Source: Actinomycetes bacterium
GTDB taxonomy: Bacteria > Actinomycetota > Coriobacteriia > Coriobacteriales > JAEZZM01
DNA length: 23,651 nucleotides
Direction of reading: 5' to 3'
NCBI GenBank assembly: GCA_023418575.1
Contig: JAEZZM010000037.1
Location: forward strand, 1 to 23,651
Part shown: piece by piece, positions 8,328 through 15,681 of the stretch
Layout: every line of letters starts with the position of its first letter
Numbering within the stretch: the first letter of the stretch is position 1
The notes under the pieces: generated by a model
What the model was told of the DNA's origin: nothing
The model's database searches: none
Seen by the model: only the letters and a program-made list of their open reading frames with translations
Translations under genes and position numbers: made by a program

Positions 8328-9824
8328 TTATCTTAGATTCTTAAGCTCTTTTAAGGACTGATCAAACTCCTGGTCTAAAGCCTCATTTTTCTTGTACGTG
8401 AGCTTAGAGACTAGAATACAGACAACAAAATTAATTATAAAAGCTGGAAGTATCTCATAAATGTCAAAAATACCGCCGCTCATATTTCCCCAAAGGGCGA
8501 CAGTGGCAGCACCAGCAATCATACCGCAAGTAGCTCCTGGAACACTGAGCTTTTTCCAATAGAGAGATAAAAGTACTACAGGTCCAAATGAGCCACCAAA
8601 ACCTGCCCAAGCAAAGGCTACAAGCGCCAAAATGGTGTCACTACGTCCCCAAGCTAAAATGGCTGCAACTATAGAGACTAGGGCAACAGCTATGCGTCCT
8701 AATAAAATTCCATCATTGCTTTTGAGCTCTTTTTTATAGAAAACGCGATAAATATCTTCTACCAGGGCAGAAGAAGTTACTAGCAGCTGAGAGGATATGG
8801 TTGACATGATGGCAGCTAAAATTGCCGCTAAGATAAAGCCTGCAATTAAGGGATGAAGCAATAGCTGTCCAAGTGATATAAATACAGATTCTTCATTAGG
8901 GAGCAGGGCCTTATCGTGCTGATAAACCGCAACGCCAACCAAAGCGGTCATTCCTGCACCCAAAATAGAAAATATCATCCAAGCAATACCAATTCTTCTT
9001 GCTTGCTTTGCTTCCTTAATAGAGCGCAGTGCCATAAAACGCACAATAATATGAGGTTGGCCAAAATAACCCAGACCCCAGGCGAGCGCAGAAATTATTC
9101 CTATAAGACTGGCGGCCTTGAGTGAGCCATGAGTAGGGGAGAGAATTGTAGGATCTACCGCTTTAATTGCGCTAATAAGCTCAGCAGCCCCGCCAAGATG
9201 CATGATTCCCACCAAGGGAACTAAAACAAGGGCAATAAGCATCATTAGGCCTTGAACAACATCGGTCCAAGAAACAGCCAAAAAGCCACCCATAAGAGTA
9301 TAGACAATTACGATACCAGCAACTATAACCATACCCAAGTGATAATCCATGCCAAAGGACGACTCAAAAAAGGTGCCACCCGAAACCATGCCTGATGAAA
9401 CATAGAAGGTAAAAAATACTAAAATAATTACACCTGAGACCAGGCGAATTAACTGAGAAGAGTCATGAAGCCTAGAACCCAAGAAAGAGGGAATAGTAAT
9501 AGAATTTTTGGCAATTTGAGAGTAAGCACGCAGGCGCGGAGCTACTAGTTTCCAGTTAAACCAAGCTCCAATAGTAAGCCCCACGGCAATCCAGGCCTCA
9601 ATAAGACCACTTAAATAGAGAGCACCAGGTAGACCCATTAACAGCCAGCCAGACATATCTGCAGCGCCTGCAGAAAGGGCAGCCACTATAGGCCCCAGAG
9701 TTCTTCCGCCCAACAAGTAGTCGTCTAGGTCATTAGTGCGGTTATAGGCTAGTAGTCCAATTAAAATCATGGCAACCATGTAGATAATCATGGCAATAGC
9801 TTGATAGGTAAGATGAGATAACAT
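8328..9824 (-). CDS. putP: Sodium/proline symporter
   Basis: This roughly 498-residue polytopic membrane protein of the sodium:solute symporter family imports proline driven by the sodium gradient. The start of the chain is very PutP-like: after the first helix comes LGGRTLGPIVAALSAGAADM and SGWLLMGLPGALYLSGL, and FYVSSGMVSGGTFFE and YGMDYHLGM-like segments follow. Length matches the E. coli protein (about 500). The frame opens at an ATG at 9830, but AAAAGGA abuts that codon with no spacing. The second ATG, at 9824, has the ideal 6-base gap, so I start there. The gene stands alone on the minus strand, convergent with the surface-protein gene. The 246-bp upstream spacer holds a small palindrome (ATCCTT/AAGGAT, 9907-9923) that could be an operator. 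A related solute of the same family (pantothenate, sugars) is less likely. Confidence 0.93.
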   Translation of the reverse strand: MLSHLTYQAIAMIIYMVAMILIGLLAYNRTNDLDDYLLGGRTLGPIVAALSAGAADMSGWLLMGLPGALYLSGLIEAWIAVGLTIGAWFNWKLVAPRLRAYSQIAKNSITIPSFLGSRLHDSSQLIRLVSGVIILVFFTFYVSSGMVSGGTFFESSFGMDYHLGMVIVAGIVIVYTLMGGFLAVSWTDVVQGLMMLIALVLVPLVGIMHLGGAAELISAIKAVDPTILSPTHGSLKAASLIGIISALAWGLGYFGQPHIIVRFMALRSIKEAKQARRIGIAWMIFSILGAGMTALVGVAVYQHDKALLPNEESVFISLGQLLLHPLIAGFILAAILAAIMSTISSQLLVTSSALVEDIYRVFYKKELKSNDGILLGRIAVALVSIVAAILAWGRSDTILALVAFAWAGFGGSFGPVVLLSLYWKKLSVPGATCGMIAGAATVALWGNMSGGIFDIYEILPAFIINFVVCILVSKLTYKKNEALDQEFDQSLKELKNLR

Positions 9825-10020
9825 AAGCATTCCTTTTAATTAATCTAAAGCTGCAAACTTAATCTTTAGTTTTAAGCCTGTAGATCTTATTTTACAGTTT
9901 GTTTCTATCCTTATTAAAAGGATTGAGTGCAACAAAATGTGAATTTAAACATGTATTTAAAAATGTAAAAGTGAATCTAGCTCTTACACTTGGTTTTATT
10001 GCTTTGTAGAGCTTATAAAA

Positions 10021-10038
10021 CAAGCGTTTAAACCCTTG
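10021..10038. repeat. 18-bp near-perfect palindrome downstream of the acetyltransferase gene
   Basis: The 18 bases pair with their own complement except at one position (5 with 14), centred on GTTTAAAC. On the minus strand the palindrome is followed by TTTT and lies 39 bp beyond the stop of the hexapeptide acetyltransferase. It may be a weak terminator for that gene or an operator site for putP. Neither is established. Confidence 0.4.
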
Positions 10039-10076
10039 AACAAAATCTTGAGAGCACTAAAAGCAATACCAATAAA

Positions 10077-10646
10077 CTAGTGAGAAATCTTACGTAACAC
10101 CCTTGCGGGAACACCTGCAACTATATGATAGGCAGGTACATCTTTAGTTACCACAGCTCCAGCAGCCACAATGGCACCTTTACCAATATGAACTCCTGAC
10201 ATAATAGTGGCATGAGAACCAACCCATACATCTGATTCTAAGACAATGGGCTTTGCTGTGAGTTGTCCTCTATCTTCCGGGGCTTCTCCATGATTGAGTG
10301 TTGCAAATACAACTTGGTGTCCGATAAGACAGCGATCTCCTATCCAGATGCCACCCTGATCTTGAAAGCAGCAGCCTGCATTAATAAAAACATCCTCACC
10401 AAAATGAAGATTAAGACCACAGTCAATGGTAAGGGGGCTTAATATGGTGAGGGAATTGTTAAGGGGTGTTTCCAGAAAGTTTGCAAGCTCTTCTTGCATC
10501 TCTGAGGTGCTAAGCACAGATGAGTTGATCTTTTGACTAAATTGACGAGCCTTCAGTGCATGCTCTTGCATGAAATTCATGGCAGGGCTTTCGGGAAGCA
10601 AAAGACCAGATTCCTTCATCAAGGCTCTAAATTTTTCTTTATTCAT
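10077..10646 (-). CDS. Sugar O-acetyltransferase, hexapeptide-repeat (Maa/LacA type)
   Basis: The 189-residue protein should acetylate a sugar hydroxyl with acetyl-CoA, as maltose and galactoside acetyltransferases do. From about residue 75 the chain shows left-handed beta-helix repeats with [LIV]-G-x-x-x-x periodicity: FGEDVFINAG, WIGDRCLIGH, WVGSHATIMSG, HIGKGAIVAAGAVVTKDV. It ends with the family signature VAGVPARVLR. His119 in FATLNHGE occupies the position of the catalytic histidine. The N-terminal 60 residues are helical and only loosely like the Maa domain. A strong AGGGAGGTG ribosome-binding site precedes the ATG. The gene is monocistronic or read through from the toxin-antitoxin pair, as no clear terminator separates them. 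The true acceptor sugar is unknown. Confidence 0.87.
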   Translation of the reverse strand: MNKEKFRALMKESGLLLPESPAMNFMQEHALKARQFSQKINSSVLSTSEMQEELANFLETPLNNSLTILSPLTIDCGLNLHFGEDVFINAGCCFQDQGGIWIGDRCLIGHQVVFATLNHGEAPEDRGQLTAKPIVLESDVWVGSHATIMSGVHIGKGAIVAAGAVVTKDVPAYHIVAGVPARVLRKISH

Positions 10647-10757
10647 GAAAGCACCTCCCTTAAAACAGCTTAAGACTCTGTTGTCGAGTTATATGATGGT
10701 ATCACAAGTTTGTCTTATGAGATAAGAGAAACTGAGTTTGCGGGACAAAGAGCTATG

Positions 10758-11039
10758 CTATAGTCCAAATAAATCAGCATGTGTGCCGGTGTCGGTCAAT
10801 GTGAGAGTAAGAACATCATCTTCTAAGATATAAATCAAAAGCCAGTCTGGCTTAATATGACATTCTCTAACATTATTCTTAAATCCCTTTAAAGCGTGAT
10901 CTTTATATTTGGGATCTAAAGCCATCCCTTGAGCTAGCTGCTCTACTACAGAGTCTAAAAGAGAGAGGTTATAACCACGTTTTTTGATTAATTTATACGC
11001 TTTTTTATAACTGGAGGTAAAGCGAACTTTATATTTCAT
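10758..11039 (-). CDS. yafQ: YafQ-type RelE-superfamily toxin (mRNA interferase)
   Basis: The 93-residue protein resembles YafQ, a ribosome-dependent endoribonuclease that cuts mRNA when its antitoxin is lost. Residues that matter in the YafQ family line up well: His48 in DHALKG, His61 and Asp65-Trp66 in ECHIKPDW, and His87 and Phe91 in the C-terminal GTHADLF. Length matches the family (about 92). Its ATG overlaps the antitoxin stop in an ATGA tetranucleotide, the classic coupling of antitoxin-first operons. No inactivating change is visible, so the toxin is probably functional. Confidence 0.93.
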   Translation of the reverse strand: MKYKVRFTSSYKKAYKLIKKRGYNLSLLDSVVEQLAQGMALDPKYKDHALKGFKNNVRECHIKPDWLLIYILEDDVLTLTLTDTGTHADLFGL

Positions 11040-11311
11040 TCTTCTTCCAAAGCTTTTTTAAGAGCTTCCATGCTGTCATAGCTTGGGGCAGTAGGATCTT
11101 TGGAAAGCTTTTCAGCTTCTGCAATTGCAGCTAATGTGGCTCTGCTTAAAGGGGTCCTATTAACCTGGAAGGGGAGCCCATCATGTAAAATGCATTGATG
11201 CAAGAATATATTCACAGCGGTAGAAAGGTCCAGACCTAATTGATCAAAAAGATCAACAGCTTCCTGTTTTAATTCTGTATCAATTCTGATTTGAGTGGGT
11301 GTTGTAGGCAT
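11036..11311 (-). CDS. dinJ: DinJ/RelB-type antitoxin
   Basis: The 91-residue protein should bind and neutralise the toxin encoded next and repress its own promoter. The N-terminal part has the RelB/DinJ ribbon-helix-helix pattern: TQIRIDTELKQEA followed by LFDQLGLDLSTAVNIFLHQCI and LPF. The acidic, less structured tail (residues 60-91) is the expected toxin-binding segment. AGGAGGTG before the ATG gives strong translation, as expected for the partner that must be in excess. Its stop overlaps the toxin start by four bases. Its promoter at 11333-11361 carries a repeated TAGTAGAAT motif, one copy covering the -10 box, that may be the operator. Confidence 0.93.
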   Translation of the reverse strand: MPTTPTQIRIDTELKQEAVDLFDQLGLDLSTAVNIFLHQCILHDGLPFQVNRTPLSRATLAAIAEAEKLSKDPTAPSYDSMEALKKALEEE

Positions 11312-11332
11312 TCTGACACCTCCTTTTTTATG

Positions 11333-11361
11333 ATTCTACTACAAAAGCAATACAATGTAAA
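11333..11361 (-). promoter_or_regulatory. Promoter of the antitoxin-toxin operon
   Basis: On the minus strand TTTACA (11356-11361) and TAGAAT (11333-11338) are separated by exactly 17 bases, close to the vegetative consensus, and lie 21 bp before the antitoxin ATG. TAGTAGAAT overlaps the -10 box (11333-11341) and is repeated exactly at 11364-11372, just upstream of the -35. Confidence 0.75.
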
Positions 11362-11478
11362 TCATTCTACTAAATTTTGAGCTTATAGGCTAAATTTTAG
11401 CTAGTAAATGATAAACCATAAGATCAAGTCCCTATAAGTCTACCTTAGGCCGCATAAGCCTCTCTTAATCATTTTAAT

Positions 11479-11505
11479 AAAAAAGCGCCCTTATCGGACG
11501 CCTTT
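11479..11505 (-). terminator. Rho-independent terminator of tmRNA
   Basis: On the minus strand GCGTCC, loop GATAA, GGGCGC (one G-U pair) spans 11485-11501. It extends by A-U pairs and is followed by six T residues (11484-11479). It lies about 70 bp beyond the mature tmRNA 3' end. Confidence 0.85.
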
Positions 11506-11573
11506 AAAACTGTTTAGTTAAGAAATCTATGGGAAAACGCATGTCCAAACAAGGAATTCATGCGTGTAATAGT

Positions 11574-11928
11574 TGGTGGAGACGCGGAGAATCGAACTCC
11601 GGTCCATGCTAGAACCTCAAAAGGCATCTCCAGGCTCAGTTGTTACTTAGTTTTCAAACCAAGCTCGCGTAACAACCTGCATACTTGGTTCTAGCGGGTT
11701 TAATCTTAGTCAAGCACATACCAGCTACCTTGCTTGAAGCAGACTCCAAAAATGGCGTCTAGTTCTAGGCTGGAGTCGCGCCCAGAAGAGACGTCGCCAG
11801 CATTAACTAAGCGGCGAGTGCAAGATTTTTGTTGTCATTTATTTTGACAAGTACCCCTGTTTTACGTGGCGAGGAGACCACGACCTGCTTCCTCTATCAG
11901 CACTATCATGTCGAAACCAGTCGTCCCC
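11574..11928 (-). ncRNA. ssrA: Transfer-messenger RNA (tmRNA)
   Basis: tmRNA rescues stalled ribosomes and tags incomplete proteins for proteolysis. The 5' end GGGGACG (from 11928) pairs over seven bases with CGTCTCC next to an encoded CCA (3' end at 11574). The 5' CTGGTTTCGACATG and 3' GGAGTTCGATTCTCC arms are the conserved tRNA-like parts. The tag reading frame ends NDNKNLALAA with a TAG stop at 11807-11809. The resume codon is probably AAA at 11843-11845, directly after GTC and about 8 bases after the first pseudoknot (CGTGG/CCACG plus CCTC/GGGG). That would give a 12-residue tag beginning KI, but a later start is possible. At about 355 nt it is the usual one-piece length. Confidence 0.96.
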
Positions 11929-12003
11929 AGTTGACATATTTTTCAAAGTTCACAACTTGCATGAAGATTTTGCACCATAGGCTTTTATAAACGCCCTACC
12001 TTC

Positions 12004-12032
12004 TTGACAAGTATATTGACTATACCCAAAAT
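12004..12032 (+). promoter_or_regulatory. Possible promoter for the patatin-like gene
   Basis: A perfect TTGACA (12004-12009) is followed after 17 bases by CAAAAT (4 of 6 to the -10 consensus). It faces the phospholipase gene 112 bp downstream, with a tandem TTACAGTA duplication in the leader near 12099-12115. The -10 match is modest. Confidence 0.35.
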
Positions 12033-12143
12033 TGCAAAATCTGTAAAGTTCAAGGCTTTAAGCATAATACATTCAAAAAGATGGTATAGCATAAGTGTCT
12101 TACAGTAGTTACAGTATGATAAAGATTTGTAATAGGTGTCACA

Positions 12144-13049
12144 ATGAGCACATCATTAATATTAGAGGGTGGAGGCTATAGGGGTCAGTTTACCTCTGGA
12201 GTCTTAGATATATTTATGGAGCAGGGGCTCTATTTTGATGCCGTGTATGCGGTTTCTGCGGGATCTCTTAATGCTATGGGTTATCTTGCACATCAAATAG
12301 GCCGAGCAAACCGTATCAACTTAGCGTTTAGAGATGATAAGCGCTATATGGGCTGGTCTTCTTTTCTTACCAGTGGCTCAATTGTTTCTCCAGAATTTAT
12401 GTATCAGGTAATTCAAGATGAGATAGATCCCTTTGACTACACTAGCTTTAATTTACAAGCCAAGCGTACAAGCTTTTATTCTGTGGTAAGTGAGATGAGC
12501 TTGGGCCAGCCTGAGTATCATAAAATTGAAGTCTTACCTCGTGATATTGACTGGGTAAGAGCCAGTGCCACCTTGCCTGTGGTATCTAAAAAAGTGCAGC
12601 TTGAAGGTAAGTATTATTTGGATGGCGGTATTACCGATGCCATTCCCCTCAATAAATCGCTTGCAGACGGTCATACTAAACATGTAGTGGTTTTAACCCA
12701 GCACAGGGAGTTTATTAAAAAGCCTTACGCTTATCCCCGTATTTCTCGTCTACGCTATGAGGAGTTCCCCAAGTTTTTGCAGGCCCTTGAGACGCGCCAT
12801 ATTCTTTATAATGATTTGCGCCAAAAAATCTTTAGAATGGAAAAGGCCGATGAACTTGTAGTGGTGTGTCCACCAGTACCGGTCAACATCAAGCAAATAG
12901 AGCATGGTGGTCCTCAGCTTTTAGATCTTTATATAAAGGGACGCCATGAGGCAAGCGCTACTCTCGATAAGATACGGTCCTATCTTGGTGAAGAAGCTCA
13001 TGTATCCAAGAAAAGTTCTTTGCCTCATAATTGTTATGCTAAGTTATGA
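12144..13049 (+). CDS. Patatin-like phospholipase (YjjU-type)
   Basis: The 301-residue protein is a probable cytoplasmic lipid acyl hydrolase with the Ser-Asp dyad of patatins. The glycine-rich oxyanion loop is GGGYRG (9-14). The nucleophile is Ser38 in AVSAGSLNA, and the aspartate is Asp160 in the DGG motif (YLDGGITDAIPL). In the elbow the usual first Gly of GxSxG is Ala here, which other members of this subfamily may tolerate. After the core, a C-terminal stretch with RISRLRYEEFPKFLQALETRH is typical of the bacterial YjjU-like group. The ribosome-binding site is a modest AGGTG five bases before the ATG. It is divergent from tmRNA and 50 bp upstream of murI, possibly co-transcribed. The physiological lipid is unknown. 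Confidence 0.88.
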   Translation: MSTSLILEGGGYRGQFTSGVLDIFMEQGLYFDAVYAVSAGSLNAMGYLAHQIGRANRINLAFRDDKRYMGWSSFLTSGSIVSPEFMYQVIQDEIDPFDYTSFNLQAKRTSFYSVVSEMSLGQPEYHKIEVLPRDIDWVRASATLPVVSKKVQLEGKYYLDGGITDAIPLNKSLADGHTKHVVVLTQHREFIKKPYAYPRISRLRYEEFPKFLQALETRHILYNDLRQKIFRMEKADELVVVCPPVPVNIKQIEHGGPQLLDLYIKGRHEASATLDKIRSYLGEEAHVSKKSSLPHNCYAKL

Positions 13050-13099
13050 TGTGGCGCTTTGATCGGCAGCTACTCTAGAATAAGAAAGGCTTAGCTATT

Positions 13100-13969
13100 T
13101 TGAATACTCCCATTGGTGTGTTTGACTCTGGTTTAGGCGGGCTTACGGTAGCCTTAGAGTTGGCAAGAGAACTTCCGCAAGAATCCCTTATTTACCTGGG
13201 AGATACCGCGCGCTGCCCCTATGGACCTCGTTCTCAACAAGAGATTTCACGCTTTGTTTTAGAGATAGGGCATTGGCTAGAAAAACAAAAAGTAAAGCTT
13301 GTGGTAATTGCCTGCAATACCGCTACGGCAGCCGGCCTTAAGCTTGCTCAAAGAAGCTTTAAAGTGCCCGTTGTGGGAGTTGTGCAGCCGGGTGCTCGTG
13401 CAGCAATTTATGCTTCACAAAATAGAAAGATAGGCGTTATTGCCACTAAGGGCACGGTTTCTTCCGGGGCCTATCCTCGTGCAATTTTTGAGTTAGATGC
13501 GGGAGCCGAGGTCTATTCAAAGGCAGCTCAAGAGTTTGTTGAACTGGTGGAAGAAGGATTTGGTTTAGAAGACGATAAAAGCTTTGCCGCCTTAGAAGCG
13601 CAGCTTGATTTTAGTGAACTGCCTGATAAGCGTGCGATAATTGCAAGGCAACTAAGTTCATTTACTGAAAAAGGAATTGATAGCTTAGTTTTAGGTTGTA
13701 CGCATTTTCCTCTCTTGAGCAAGGAGATTTCGCGTGTTATGGGACCGCAGGTAAGGATCATTTCTTCTGCTAAGGAAACTGCTCGTGAAGTACGTGACAT
13801 CTTAGAGAGAAGAGGGGCGCTTGCAGACTCAACAGAAAAACCCGGCAGACATGAGATATATACCACTGCTGATAATTTAGAAGATTTTAAGCTGCGGGCT
13901 TCCAAGATATTTCCTTATGAAGCAAACTATCGCAAACTAGCCTTAGCTGATCTTCAGCTTAAACAGTAA
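13100..13969 (+). CDS. murI: Glutamate racemase
   Basis: MurI interconverts L- and D-glutamate, supplying D-Glu for peptidoglycan. The 289-residue chain opens with IGVFDSGLGGLTV (Asp9-Ser10) and DTARCPYG. It contains both catalytic cysteines: Cys72 in ACNTATA and Cys200 in GCTHFPLL (with His202). The start is TTG at 13100, with AAAGG at 13085-13089 as ribosome-binding site ten bases upstream. No ATG lies at a sensible place before the conserved domain. A racemase next to rph and rdgB is a common arrangement in Gram-positive bacteria and supports a housekeeping operon. The 134-bp gap to rph is purine-rich and shows no terminator. Confidence 0.96.
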   Translation: MNTPIGVFDSGLGGLTVALELARELPQESLIYLGDTARCPYGPRSQQEISRFVLEIGHWLEKQKVKLVVIACNTATAAGLKLAQRSFKVPVVGVVQPGARAAIYASQNRKIGVIATKGTVSSGAYPRAIFELDAGAEVYSKAAQEFVELVEEGFGLEDDKSFAALEAQLDFSELPDKRAIIARQLSSFTEKGIDSLVLGCTHFPLLSKEISRVMGPQVRIISSAKETAREVRDILERRGALADSTEKPGRHEIYTTADNLEDFKLRASKIFPYEANYRKLALADLQLKQ

Positions 13970-14103
13970 TACGATATCATATAATCAGCAGAAGCATTAC
14001 CAGCAGGATATGGAAGATACGAGATATAACAGTACGAAAACAGGAATAAGAGCAGCAGTATTAAAAAGATAAGAGATATAAGAGAAAAGAGTGAGAGTTT
14101 ATT

Positions 14104-14820
14104 ATGCGCAAACGATCTTTTGACAGAGCCTCAGACCAATTGCGTCCTATACATATAGAGCGAGAAGTACTTAAGCATGCTGCTGGTTCTTGTTATATAA
14201 GCTATGGTGATACTAAAGTCTTGTGTGCTGCAACAATTAGTCCAACAGTTCCTGCTTGGCTCAAAAATGAGTCGCAGGGATGGATTACTGCAGAATATGC
14301 TATGCTCCCAGCCTCTACCAAGCAGCGCAGCAGAAGAGAGATAAATGGTCAAAAGGGGAGAAGTCAAGAGATTCAGCGCCTTATTGGCAGAAGTCTTAGA
14401 ACGGTTTGCGACCTCAAGCATATGGGCGAGATTACCATAACCTTAGATTGTGATGTTATACAGGCTGACGGTGGAACAAGAACTGCTGCTATTAGCGGGG
14501 CATGGGTGGCCTTGCATGATGCTTTAGCTCTGTGGCATGAGGCGGGAAAGATTGCCCGCATTCCTCTTAGAGATCAGCTTGCTGCTGTTTCTGTTGGCAT
14601 GGTTGGTGGAGAGCTGCTCTTAGATCTCGATTATAGTGAGGACTCCCAAGCTGAAATTGATCTGAATTTAGTAATGATGGGCTCGGGCGAGTTTGTGGAA
14701 ATCCAGGGAACAGGTGAGCAGCTCAGTTTTTCTCGCCAAAGGCTTAATGAGATGCTTGATTTGGGCGAGAAGGGCTTATCGCACATTTTAGAGGCACAAA
14801 AAGCGGCTGTTAACTGGTAA
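14104..14820 (+). CDS. rph: Ribonuclease PH
   Basis: RNase PH trims the 3' ends of tRNA precursors by phosphorolysis. The 238-residue length matches the family. Clear signatures are RPIHIEREVLKHAAGSCYIS with GDTKVLCAA, then GWITAEYAMLPAST, the RGRS-like GRSQEIQRLIGRSLR phosphate-binding stretch, LDCDVIQADGGTRTAAISGA, and LDLDYSEDS with the metal-binding acidic residues. Upstream is a purine-rich leader with GAGTGAGAG as the likely ribosome-binding site. A hairpin (AGCTTTT/AAAAGCT, 14838-14862) follows the stop, but it lacks a T tract and so is not a convincing terminator. Read-through into rdgB is likely. Confidence 0.96.
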   Translation: MRKRSFDRASDQLRPIHIEREVLKHAAGSCYISYGDTKVLCAATISPTVPAWLKNESQGWITAEYAMLPASTKQRSRREINGQKGRSQEIQRLIGRSLRTVCDLKHMGEITITLDCDVIQADGGTRTAAISGAWVALHDALALWHEAGKIARIPLRDQLAAVSVGMVGGELLLDLDYSEDSQAEIDLNLVMMGSGEFVEIQGTGEQLSFSRQRLNEMLDLGEKGLSHILEAQKAAVNW

Positions 14821-14867
14821 ACTTCCCAGTTCAAGCAAGCTTTTGCCCCTTTGTTAAAAGCTCTAGT

Positions 14868-14926
14868 AAACATCTCAAGCAAACATCTCAAAAAACTTTA
14901 GCAAGGATTTCAAGCAAGGATTTCAA
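14868..14926 (+). repeat. Two adjacent 13-bp tandem duplications upstream of rdgB
   Basis: AAACATCTCAAGC (14868-14880) is followed by an 11-of-13 copy (14881-14893). GCAAGGATTTCAA (14901-14913) is followed by a perfect copy (14914-14926). The second pair duplicates the AAGGA Shine-Dalgarno of rdgB, leaving one copy at 14916-14920 at proper spacing and another 13 bp upstream. Both units contain TCAAG when read across the junction. Confidence 0.9.
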
Positions 14927-14928
14927 GA

Positions 14929-15681
14929 ATGGTGGACGGCGCAATGAAAACTGTAGTTGTTGCAACAGGAAATAAGCATAAACTAGAAGAGATTCAGGCA
15001 ATTTTGTCTGCTCAGCTGCAGGCTCAGTTTGTGAGTGCCCAGTCTATCTGTGCATATGAGGAACCAGAAGAAGATGGTAAGACCTTTGAAGAGAATGCTC
15101 TTATTAAGGCCCGCGCTGCTTATCAGCATTGTGGCGTGCCTGCCATAGCGGATGATTCTGGCCTTGAGCTTGATATCTTAGGGGGAGCACCAGGGGTGTA
15201 TTCTGCGCGTTATTCTGGAGTTCATGGTGATGATGAGGCTAATAATCGCAAGCTTATTCTTGAGCTAAAAAAGAAGGGCTGTTTTTGTGGCCAGGAAGCG
15301 GAGGATCTTGCAGGTATAGAACTTCCAGATGATGTAAATGCTAAGCCTTTGGCACGCTTTGTAAGCGCCATAGCCTATATTGATGCCTCTGGTCGTGAGT
15401 GGATTGCGCGTGGCAGCTGCGAAGGTTACATTGTAGAAAAAGCAAGAGGCGAGCAGGGCTTCGGTTATGATCCTCATTTTGTTCCCTTTAAGCAGGCTCA
15501 GGAACTAGACTTAGCTTCTTTAGACTTAACTTCTTGCGATAAAAAGGACCAGGTAAAAGAAGGCAAAGCAGAAGCGCTTACTATGGCTCAAATGAGTCCT
15601 GAACAGAAAAACAGCATTTCTCATCGCAAGGCGGCTTTGCAAAATCTTTTGCAGATCCTTGCAGAGGGGCAAGTGTCTTAA
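14929..15681 (+). CDS. rdgB: XTP/dITP diphosphatase (RdgB/HAM1 family)
   Basis: This enzyme removes non-canonical purine nucleotides (dITP, XTP) from the pool by pyrophosphohydrolysis. Family motifs are in order: VVVATGNKHKLEEI near the start, TFEENALIKARAA, ADDSGLELDILGGAPGVYSA (from 74), and EQGFGYDPHFVP and SHRKAALQNL near the end. AAGGA eight bases before the ATG supports the start at 14929; a second ATG at 14944 would match the usual family N-terminus. At 250 residues it is about 50 longer than typical, because of two insertions. One is acidic after ELKKKG (about 117-140). The other, of about 27 residues (about 187-214), separates FVPF from the usual AQMSPEQKN. Its stop overlaps that of the convergent membrane-protein gene. 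Confidence 0.94.
   Translation: MVDGAMKTVVVATGNKHKLEEIQAILSAQLQAQFVSAQSICAYEEPEEDGKTFEENALIKARAAYQHCGVPAIADDSGLELDILGGAPGVYSARYSGVHGDDEANNRKLILELKKKGCFCGQEAEDLAGIELPDDVNAKPLARFVSAIAYIDASGREWIARGSCEGYIVEKARGEQGFGYDPHFVPFKQAQELDLASLDLTSCDKKDQVKEGKAEALTMAQMSPEQKNSISHRKAALQNLLQILAEGQVS

Noticed and set aside
14838..14862. Terminator between rph and rdgB
   Set aside because: The AGCTTTT/AAAAGCT stem is AT-rich with an 11-base loop and is not followed by a T tract, so it is not counted as a terminator.
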